From Flavobacteriales bacterium UBA6049 (GTDB taxonomy: Bacteria; Bacteroidota; Bacteroidia; Flavobacteriales_G; Salibacteraceae): DNA of 5,522 nucleotides. The DNA is taken from contig DIYR01000002.1 in the NCBI GenBank assembly GCA_002429085.1, forward strand, positions 1-5,522. The letters run 5' to 3'. The translations under genes were made by a program, and so were the position numbers. Below, one piece after another: positions 1 through 5,051 of the stretch. The first letter of the stretch is position 1. The number at the start of each line of letters is the position of its first letter. The notes beneath the pieces were generated by a model. It was given only the letters and a program-made list of their open reading frames with translations, was not told the origin of the DNA and ran no database searches.

Positions 1-252
1 TTCAAAAATATTAACCGAGTAGAGTATAAAGCTATTAATATTGACACTCTTCAAACTTTAGCTGACAATCATAAGCTTGAAAACATTAATCTTGAAGTAT
101 TAATGAATCACGGATTGGCTAGCTCAAAAGATTTGGTTAAAATCTTAGGGAGAGGCGAATTAACAGCAAAACTCACAGTGGAAGCTCACAAGTTCTCTGC
201 ATCTGCGAAAGCGGCTATTGAGGCTAAAGGTGGCGAAGCTAAAACACTCTAA
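1..252 (+). CDS. rplO: Large-subunit ribosomal protein uL15 (L15), C-terminal part only
   Basis: The gene enters from the left edge in frame 1 and ends at TAA 250-252, leaving 83 residues of a protein usually near 145-150 residues; the N-terminal half lies outside the window. uL15 binds 23S rRNA and is a late-assembling core protein of the 50S subunit. The visible part carries the family's C-terminal signature: a VKILGRGELTAKL stretch (residues about 46-58) followed by spaced Ala/Ser positions and an Ala-Lys-Gly-Gly end (about 75-78). It sits 5 nt before secY, the usual rplO-secY arrangement of the spc operon, so the two are almost certainly co-transcribed and perhaps translationally coupled. 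Identification rests on the signature plus context and is firm. The reading frame shows no interruption. Confidence 0.95.
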   Translation, partial: FKNINRVEYKAINIDTLQTLADNHKLENINLEVLMNHGLASSKDLVKILGRGELTAKLTVEAHKFSASAKAAIEAKGGEAKTL

Positions 253-257
253 AATTC

Positions 258-1595
258 ATGAAGCGCTTTTTCGAAACCATAGCGAATATCTTCAAGATCG
301 AAGAATTGAGAAATAGAATCCTAATTACATTAGGGTTCCTTCTCGTTTATCGTGCCGGATCATTTATTGTTCTTCCAGGACTTGATCCAGCTGTATTAGA
401 AGCTCAAGCTAATAGTGCAACTGGACTAGCGGCATTGTTGAACGTTTTTGCAGGTGGTGCATTTTCGCGTGCATCCATTTTTGCATTGGGTATTATGCCT
501 TATATCTCTGCATCTATTATCATGCAGTTATTAGGTATAGCTGTCCCTTCAGTTCAGAAAATGCAGAAAGAAGGTGAAAGTGGTCGTAAGAAGATAACGC
601 AATGGACACGCTTCTTGACCATTGCCATTACTGCTGTACAAGCACCAGGTTATTTAGCTACACAGGTTCCACCTGATGCAGTTATGAATCCTGGATTTAT
701 GACATTTACTTTACCGTCTGTTATCATCTTAACGTCTAGTACATTATTCGTAATGTGGTTAGGTGAGAAGATCACGGACAAGGGTATAGGTAATGGTATT
801 TCATTACTAATCATGATTGGAATTATTGCTGGTTTACCAACTGCATTCTTATTTGAGTATGGTGCTCAAATGGGAGAAACTGGTGGTGGATTGGTGATTC
901 TATTGATAGAAATGGTCTTCCTACTTGCAATTATTTTAGTGACTGTACTTTTGGTACAAGGTGTGCGCAGAGTGCCCGTACAATTTGCTAAGAAAGTTGT
1001 GAGCGGTCAACCGCAAGCTGTTGGTGCTAGACAGTATATCCCTTTAAAAGTTAACGCGGCTGGTGTAATGCCAATCATCTTTGCGCAAGCATTAATGATG
1101 ATTCCTATTACGCTTGTTAACTTTTCTGATAGTCAAGAGTTAACTGGATTTGCAGCACTCTTTAATGATATCGGTGGGTTCTGGTACAACTTCATCTTCG
1201 CGGTAATGATTATTCTGTTTACTTATTTCTACACAGCAATTACAGTTAATCCGCAACAAATGGCTGACGATCTTAAGAAGAATGGTGGATTTATTCCAGG
1301 TGTTAAACCAGGAACACATACATCTGAATTCTTAGATAACGTTTTGTCGCGAATTACATTACCAGGATCTGTATTCTTGGCATTGATTGCTATTCTACCT
1401 GCGTTCGCTATGAAAGCAGGCGTGTCGCAAAACTTCTCATACTTCTTCGGTGGCACATCACTGTTGATTATGGTAGGAGTTGTATTAGACACCTTACAAC
1501 AAATTGAAAGTTACTTGTTGATGCGTCACTATGACGGGTTAATGAAATCTGGAAAATTAAAAGGAAGAGCGTCTGCATTTGGCATGGCGGGCTAA
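258..1595 (+). CDS. secY: Protein translocase subunit SecY
   Basis: This is the channel-forming subunit of the SecYEG translocon in the inner membrane, through which SecA or ribosomes pass secreted and membrane proteins. At 445 residues it has normal length. Ten membrane segments can be placed at roughly 21-40, 73-95, 117-137, 150-170, 178-198, 211-233, 266-289, 308-330, 368-387 and 398-418. The plug and first signature lie at about 56-92 (LLNVFAGGAFSRASIFALGI, then PYISASIIMQLL). The second signature is at about 168-189 (LGEKITDKGIGNGISLL). The C5 cytosolic loop (about 331-353) has NPQQMADDLKKNGGFIPG but then GVKPG, so Lys350 stands where E. coli has the functionally important Arg357. The ATG at 258 gives the typical short amphipathic N-terminus (MKRFFETIANIFKIEELRNR). 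No Shine-Dalgarno precedes it. The gene ends in tandem stops TAATAA (1593-1598). No map or adk gene follows. Confidence 0.98.
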   Translation: MKRFFETIANIFKIEELRNRILITLGFLLVYRAGSFIVLPGLDPAVLEAQANSATGLAALLNVFAGGAFSRASIFALGIMPYISASIIMQLLGIAVPSVQKMQKEGESGRKKITQWTRFLTIAITAVQAPGYLATQVPPDAVMNPGFMTFTLPSVIILTSSTLFVMWLGEKITDKGIGNGISLLIMIGIIAGLPTAFLFEYGAQMGETGGGLVILLIEMVFLLAIILVTVLLVQGVRRVPVQFAKKVVSGQPQAVGARQYIPLKVNAAGVMPIIFAQALMMIPITLVNFSDSQELTGFAALFNDIGGFWYNFIFAVMIILFTYFYTAITVNPQQMADDLKKNGGFIPGVKPGTHTSEFLDNVLSRITLPGSVFLALIAILPAFAMKAGVSQNFSYFFGGTSLLIMVGVVLDTLQQIESYLLMRHYDGLMKSGKLKGRASAFGMAG

Positions 1596-1613
1596 TAACT
1601 GAGGTTAAATTAC

Positions 1614-1835
1614 ATGGCAAAACAAGCTTCAATAGAACAAGATGGTGAGATTGTAGAAGCATTATCTAATGCAATGTTCCGCGTTGAATTAGAGAATGGA
1701 CACATGATCACTGCTCACATCTCTGGTAAAATGAGAATGCACTACATTAAAATTTTACCAGGCGATAAAGTGAAAGTTGAAATGTCGCCTTACGATTTAA
1801 CTAAGGGTAGAATAACTTACAGATACAAGTCGTAA
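1614..1835 (+). CDS. infA: Translation initiation factor IF-1
   Basis: IF-1 binds the A site of the 30S subunit and works with IF-2 and IF-3 in initiation. The 73-residue product matches the family's usual 71-73 residues and is a single S1-type OB fold. Diagnostic stretches are NAMFRVELENGHMITAHISG (about 19-38) and GDKVKVEMSPYDLTKGRITY (about 50-69), which are nearly invariant across bacteria. The start ATG gives the standard MAK beginning. A GAGG at 1601-1604 lies 9 nt upstream and is the only Shine-Dalgarno-like sequence close to a start in this window; given the phylum it may be coincidental. The gene lies 18 nt after secY and 14 nt before rpmJ. This secY-infA-rpmJ order without map is compact. 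Cytoplasmic; no oddities in sequence. Confidence 0.98.
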   Translation: MAKQASIEQDGEIVEALSNAMFRVELENGHMITAHISGKMRMHYIKILPGDKVKVEMSPYDLTKGRITYRYKS

Positions 1836-1849
1836 AACGAATTGATAAG

Positions 1850-1966
1850 ATGAAAGTAAGAGCTTCATTAAAAAAGAGAAGTGCAGACTGTAAAATTGTT
1901 CGGAGAAAGGGCAGACTGTACGTGATTAATAAGAAGAATCCGAAATTTAAACAACGTCAGGGATAA
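1850..1966 (+). CDS. rpmJ: Large-subunit ribosomal protein bL36 (L36), zinc-free type
   Basis: This short gene encodes 38 residues, exactly the family length, beginning MKVRASLKKRSADCKIVRRK and ending NPKFKQRQG. bL36 is a small 50S protein that contacts 23S rRNA and in most bacteria forms a CCCH zinc ribbon with ligands near residues 11, 14, 27 and 33. Here those positions are Ser11, Cys14, Asn27 and Phe33, so only one ligand remains and zinc cannot be bound in the standard way. This is the C-minus form, which I recall as common in Bacteroidota. The start ATG at 1850 is the only one giving the conserved KVRASLKK beginning, and no Shine-Dalgarno is present. It is 14 nt from infA and 9 nt from rpsM, so it has no room for an alpha-operon leader between it and rpsM. 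Confidence 0.96.
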   Translation: MKVRASLKKRSADCKIVRRKGRLYVINKKNPKFKQRQG

Positions 1967-1975
1967 ACTTGAATT

Positions 1976-2347
1976 ATGGCTAGGATTGCAGGTATCGATT
2001 TGCCGAAGAATAAACGAGGAGTCATTGGATTGACTTATATCTACGGCATCGGAGCATCAACAGCGAAAGAGATTCTTTCTGCAGCAGAAGTTGATGAGAA
2101 TAAGAAAGTTCAAGATTGGGATGATGACGAATTAGGTCGCATCCGTAGTTATATCAATGACAACTTAAAAGTTGAAGGTTCTTTGCGCTCTGAAGTGCAA
2201 ATGAATATCAAGCGCTTGATGGATATTGGTTGTTATCGTGGTGTTCGTCACCGTACTGGTTTGCCACTTCGTGGTCAACGTACTAAGAACAATTCACGTA
2301 CAAGAAAAGGTAAGCGTAAAACAGTTGCCAACAAGAAGAAAGTATAA
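1976..2347 (+). CDS. rpsM: Small-subunit ribosomal protein uS13 (S13)
   Basis: uS13 sits in the head of the 30S subunit, contacts the P-site tRNA through its C-terminal tail, and forms intersubunit bridges with 50S. The 123-residue product begins MARIAGIDLPKNKR and includes the helix-turn region YIYGIGASTAKEIL (about 21-34). It carries the family signature YRGVRHRTGLPLRGQRTK (about 87-104), followed by a basic tail ending in a Lys-rich run. Length and all motifs are normal. The ATG at 1976 is supported by the near-universal MARIAGID start. It opens the alpha-operon block (rpsM-rpsK-rpsD-rpoA-rplQ). In E. coli this gene is preceded by a leader pseudoknot that binds S4; here rpmJ ends only 9 nt upstream, so that leader is absent. 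Confidence 0.98.
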   Translation: MARIAGIDLPKNKRGVIGLTYIYGIGASTAKEILSAAEVDENKKVQDWDDDELGRIRSYINDNLKVEGSLRSEVQMNIKRLMDIGCYRGVRHRTGLPLRGQRTKNNSRTRKGKRKTVANKKKV

Positions 2348-2368
2348 TCTTCTAAACATTAAGTAGAG

Positions 2369-2752
2369 ATGGCTAAACAAGCTGCAAAGAAGAGAAACGT
2401 AAAAGTTGATCCAGTAGGACAAGCTCATGTGAGTTCGTCTTTCAACAATATCATTATCTCAATTACTAATGCGAATGGTCAAGTTATTTCTTGGTCTTCT
2501 GCTGGTAAAATGGGTTTTAGAGGATCTAAGAAAAACACACCTTACGCTGCGCAAGTAGCCGCTGAGGATTGCGCAAAAGTGGCGCACGATGCAGGAATGC
2601 GAAAGTGTAAAGTATACGTTAAAGGACCTGGATCTGGACGTGAATCAGCAATTCGCTCTATTCACAACTCAGGATTAGAAGTAACTGAGATTATCGATGT
2701 TACTCCGCTTCCTCACAATGGTTGTCGTCCTCCAAAACGTAGAAGAGTTTAA
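2369..2752 (+). CDS. rpsK: Small-subunit ribosomal protein uS11 (S11)
   Basis: uS11 lies on the platform of the 30S subunit, near the mRNA exit region, next to 16S rRNA. The product has 127 residues, a typical length. Recognisable stretches are VSSSFNNIIISITNANGQVI (about 21-40), SAGKMGFRGSKKNTPYAAQV (about 44-63) and the C-terminal signature IDVTPLPHNGCRPPKRRRV (about 109-127). The Asn117-Gly118 pair matches E. coli Asn119-Gly120, which is converted to isoaspartate in that ribosome, so the same modification is plausible here (inference). The ATG at 2369 gives the expected short basic N-terminus; the upstream AGTAGAG is a poor Shine-Dalgarno match. It lies 21 nt after rpsM and 31 nt before rpsD. 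Confidence 0.98.
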   Translation: MAKQAAKKRNVKVDPVGQAHVSSSFNNIIISITNANGQVISWSSAGKMGFRGSKKNTPYAAQVAAEDCAKVAHDAGMRKCKVYVKGPGSGRESAIRSIHNSGLEVTEIIDVTPLPHNGCRPPKRRRV

Positions 2753-2783
2753 TCCGCTGGTAAGCGCATAAAGAAGACAAGAA

Positions 2784-3389
2784 ATGGCAAGATATAGAGG
2801 TCCAAAATCGAAAATTGCAAGACGTTTCAGAGAGCCAATCTTCGGTCCTGATAAGGCTGTTGAAAAAAAGAGCTACCCTCCAGGGATGCACGGCCCTAAC
2901 AAGCGTAGAAACAAGCAATCTGAATATGCAATCCAGCTAGCTGAAAAGCAAAAAGCTAAATATACTTACGGAATCCTTGAGCGTCAATTCGCTACGTTAT
3001 TCGACAAAGCGTCTCGTGCAAAAGGTATTACTGGTGAGATCTTACTACAATTATGTGAGTCTCGTTTAGACAACACTGTTTTCCGTTTAGGTATTGCACC
3101 AACGCGTAGAGCTGCTCGTCAATTAGTTTCACACCGTCACATCGTGGTAAACGGAGAGATCGTAAACGTTCCTTCTTATCACATGAAGCCGGGCGATGTA
3201 ATTGAAGTTCGTGAAAAGTCTAAGTCAATTCCAGTAGTTACTGAAGCATTGACTACTATCAGCAGAAGCTACCCATGGTTAGAAATGGATAAAGCTAGCT
3301 TTACTGGTAAATTCATGAGTGTTCCAACTCGTGAAGACATTCCTGAAAATATTAAAGAACAATTGATTGTCGAGTTATACTCGAAATAA
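2784..3389 (+). CDS. rpsD: Small-subunit ribosomal protein uS4 (S4), zinc-free type
   Basis: uS4 is a primary 16S rRNA-binding protein that nucleates assembly of the 30S body and helps form the mRNA entry helicase site. The 201-residue product has the N-terminal S4 domain (about 1-90) and then the S4 RNA-binding fold with signature CESRLDNTVFRLGIAPTRRA (about 91-110) and ARQLVSHRHIVVNGEIVNVP (about 111-130). The N-terminal region MARYRGPKSKIARRFREPIF lacks the Cys cluster of zinc-containing S4 proteins; the only Cys is Cys91 inside the later signature. In gammaproteobacteria S4 represses its own alpha operon; no matching leader is visible here, so regulation in this organism is unknown. The ATG at 2784 gives the conserved MARYRGPK start. 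It ends 22 nt before rpoA. Confidence 0.98.
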   Translation: MARYRGPKSKIARRFREPIFGPDKAVEKKSYPPGMHGPNKRRNKQSEYAIQLAEKQKAKYTYGILERQFATLFDKASRAKGITGEILLQLCESRLDNTVFRLGIAPTRRAARQLVSHRHIVVNGEIVNVPSYHMKPGDVIEVREKSKSIPVVTEALTTISRSYPWLEMDKASFTGKFMSVPTREDIPENIKEQLIVELYSK

Positions 3390-3411
3390 TCTGAATAAAT
3401 CCGTTACACAC

Positions 3412-4404
3412 ATGGCGATACTTGATTTTCAGAAGCCTGATAAGGTAATCATGCTGAACTCTGACGATAAAAATGGTCAGTTCGAATTCCGTCCACTGGA
3501 GCCAGGATATGGTATTACAGTTGGTAACGCATTAAGAAGAATCTTACTTTCTTCATTAGAAGGTTTTGCGATTACTGCTGTTAAAGTGGAAGGTGTAGAA
3601 CATGAGTTCTCTACCATCAAAGGTGTAATTGAAGATATGACTGAATTCATTCTGAATTTGAAACAAGTTCGTTTCAAGCGTCAGATTGAAGATACAGACT
3701 CTGAGAGAGTAACTGTTAAAGTTGAAGGTCAGAAAACGTTTACAGCTGGTGATATTGGTAAATTCACTTCTGCATTTCAAGTTCTGAACCCAGATCTAGT
3801 TATCTGTAACATGGACGAAACTGTTAGCCTTCAGTTAGAGATAGCTATTGGTAAAGGAAGAGGTTACGTTCCTGCAGAAGAGAATAAAGAGGCTGGTGCG
3901 CCAATTGGTGAGGTTGCTATTGACAGCATCTTTACTCCAATTCGTAACGTGAAATATGCCATTGAGAACTATCGTGTAGAGCAAAAAACTGACTATGAAA
4001 AGTTATTGCTTGATATCGAGTCTGATGGTTCAATTCATCCAAAAGAGGCGTTAAAAGAAGCGGCTAAGATCTTAATTCATCACTTCATGTTATTCTCTGA
4101 TGAGAAGATTACATTAGATACTGATGAAAAGGTAGCAGAAGAGGAATTCGATGAAGATATCCTTCACATGCGTCAGCTGTTAAAGAGCAGATTGGTTGAT
4201 CTTGATTTAAGTGTACGTGCTTTAAATTGCTTGAAGGCAGCAGAAGTAGAAACGCTTGGTGATCTTGTTCAATATCAGCGTAGCGACTTATTGAAATTCA
4301 GAAACTTTGGTAAGAAGTCATTAACTGAATTGGATGAGTTAGTAGAAAAGAAAGGCTTGACGTTTGGAATGAACGTTGGCAAGTATAAGTTGGATAAAGA
4401 CTAA
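3412..4404 (+). CDS. rpoA: DNA-directed RNA polymerase subunit alpha
   Basis: RpoA dimerises to scaffold assembly of core RNA polymerase, and its C-terminal domain binds UP elements and activators. From ATG 3412 the product has 330 residues, the normal length. The N-terminal domain (about 1-230) has FRPLEPGYGITVGNALRRIL (about 27-45), the dimerisation and beta-binding motif. An acidic linker (about 231-248) follows, then the C-terminal domain (about 249-315) with LSVRALNCLKAAEVETLGDL (about 266-285) and FGKKSLTELDEL (about 299-310). Residues equivalent to E. coli Arg265, Asn268, Gly296, Lys298 and Ser299 are present as Arg269, Asn272, Gly300, Lys302 and Ser303, so DNA-minor-groove contact should be intact; E. 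coli Ala267 is Leu271. A TTG at 3367 would add 15 residues but overlaps rpsD and lacks family support. Gaps to rpsD and rplQ are 22 and 40 nt. Confidence 0.98.
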   Translation: MAILDFQKPDKVIMLNSDDKNGQFEFRPLEPGYGITVGNALRRILLSSLEGFAITAVKVEGVEHEFSTIKGVIEDMTEFILNLKQVRFKRQIEDTDSERVTVKVEGQKTFTAGDIGKFTSAFQVLNPDLVICNMDETVSLQLEIAIGKGRGYVPAEENKEAGAPIGEVAIDSIFTPIRNVKYAIENYRVEQKTDYEKLLLDIESDGSIHPKEALKEAAKILIHHFMLFSDEKITLDTDEKVAEEEFDEDILHMRQLLKSRLVDLDLSVRALNCLKAAEVETLGDLVQYQRSDLLKFRNFGKKSLTELDELVEKKGLTFGMNVGKYKLDKD

Positions 4405-4410
4405 TTAGTA

Positions 4411-4426
4411 GAAGTAGGGATACTTC
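4411..4426 (+). other. Small hairpin with GNRA-type tetraloop between rpoA and rplQ
   Basis: A perfect 6-bp inverted repeat, GAAGTA (4411-4416) and TACTTC (4421-4426), encloses GGGA (4417-4420), which fits the stable GNRA tetraloop class. It lies 6 nt after the rpoA stop and 18 nt before the rplQ start, in the longest gap inside the gene cluster (40 nt). No U-tract follows, so it is not a terminator. It could stabilise or mark a processing point of the mRNA, or be chance: a 6-bp stem of this kind is expected about once in a few kilobases. The functional role is speculative. Confidence 0.3.
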
Positions 4427-4444
4427 GCAAAAGATTACGAAACG

Positions 4445-4978
4445 ATGAGACACAGGAAAGGATTCAATCATTTATCGAGAAAATCAGCACACCGTAAAGC
4501 TATGTTAGCTAATATGGCGTCTTCTCTGATTGAGCACAAGCGCATTACTACAACTGTGGCTAAAGCAAAAGCTTTACGTTCTTATGTTGAGCCATTGATT
4601 ACAAAATCAAAAGAAGATACTACTCACTCTCGAAGAGTTGTTTTTAGCTACTTGAGAAACAAGCACGCTGTTAGCGAATTGTTTAGAGAGGTTGCACAAA
4701 AGGTAGGTGATCGTCCAGGTGGATACACTCGTATCATTAAAACTGGAAACCGTTTAGGTGATGCTGCTGATATGTGTTTAATTGAGTTGGTTGACTTCAA
4801 CGAAATCTACGGCAAGGAAGAAAAGAAGACTACTCGTAAGCGTAGAAGCAGACGTGGTGGTAAGTCTACTGCTGAAGAAGGAACTCAAGAAGTTGCTGAA
4901 GCACAAACTGAAGTTGCTCCAGAAGTGGAAGCTGCTCCAGAACAAGAAGCTAAAGAAGAGGACAAGAGTGCAGAGTAA
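4445..4978 (+). CDS. rplQ: Large-subunit ribosomal protein bL17 (L17) with long charged C-terminal extension
   Basis: bL17 is a 50S protein near the peptide exit side that contacts 23S rRNA. The product has 177 residues, against about 115-130 in many bacteria. The core (about 1-121) begins MRHRKGFNHLSRKSAHRKAM and holds the signature ITTTVAKAKALRSYVEPLIT (about 34-53), then DRPGGYTRIIKTGNRLGDAA (about 89-108) and LIELVDF. After residue 121 comes an extension of about 56 residues: a basic patch (about 124-140, with RKRRSRRGGK) and then an acidic Ala/Glu/Val-rich tail (about 143-177) with repeated EVA/EVEA/PE units, likely disordered. Such tails occur in Bacteroidota bL17 as far as I recall. 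The ATG at 4445 gives the standard MRHRKG start. It is the last gene before the terminator. Confidence 0.97.
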   Translation: MRHRKGFNHLSRKSAHRKAMLANMASSLIEHKRITTTVAKAKALRSYVEPLITKSKEDTTHSRRVVFSYLRNKHAVSELFREVAQKVGDRPGGYTRIIKTGNRLGDAADMCLIELVDFNEIYGKEEKKTTRKRRSRRGGKSTAEEGTQEVAEAQTEVAPEVEAAPEQEAKEEDKSAE

Positions 4979-5006
4979 TCAGTATGCTTGTTCACAATAA
5001 TGTTAT

Positions 5007-5046
5007 AAAGGATAGGGTCGTTTGACTCTATCCTTTTTTTATTTTT
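5007..5046 (+). terminator. Rho-independent terminator after rplQ
   Basis: A 13-bp stem is formed by 5007-5019 (AAAGGATAGGGTC) and 5024-5036 (GACTCTATCCTTT), with one G-U wobble and a 4-nt loop GTTT (5020-5023). The run of Ts starts inside the stem's 3' side at 5034, reaches 5040, and after one A continues to 5046. This is a textbook intrinsic terminator, placed 28 nt after the rplQ stop, and it closes the ribosomal gene cluster. It works in the + direction only, since no T-run lies on the other flank. Its end is only 5 nt before the carA start codon, so it may also act as an attenuator for carA. Confidence 0.92.
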
Positions 5047-5051
5047 CATAC

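Noticed and set aside
1229..1662. Open frames on the - strand at 1229-1492 and 1468-1662
   Set aside because: They run antisense to secY and its junction with infA; the products have no recognisable motifs, and the + strand codes for a clear SecY throughout.
1883..1920. 10-bp direct repeat GCAGACTGTA at 1883-1892 and 1911-1920 inside rpmJ
   Set aside because: The copies are in different reading frames and encode unrelated conserved residues of bL36, so it is most likely coincidence.
2755..2766. Small inverted repeat CGCT-GGTA-AGCG in the rpsK-rpsD gap
   Set aside because: Only 4 bp of stem; expected by chance and not followed by a U-tract.
2700..2918. Open frame on the - strand across the rpsK-rpsD junction
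   Set aside because: Antisense to two conserved ribosomal protein genes, with no family features.
3367..3411. TTG start that would lengthen RpoA by 15 residues
   Set aside because: It lies inside the end of rpsD, its added residues do not resemble the family, and ATG 3412 gives the conserved MAILDFQKPDKV start and the normal 330-residue length.
3477..3780. Two open frames on the - strand within rpoA
   Set aside because: Antisense shadows of the RpoA N-terminal domain; no motif, no promoter or context supporting expression.
4782..5000. Second + strand frame over the rplQ tail, rich in Lys and Leu
   Set aside because: It is a frame-shifted reading of the repetitive Glu/Ala/Lys codons of the bL17 tail; composition explains the open frame.
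4988..5009. Possible promoter before carA: TTGTTC and TATAAA
   Set aside because: The two boxes are only 10 nt apart, too close for a sigma-70 type promoter, and neither fits the Bacteroidota -33/-7 pattern.
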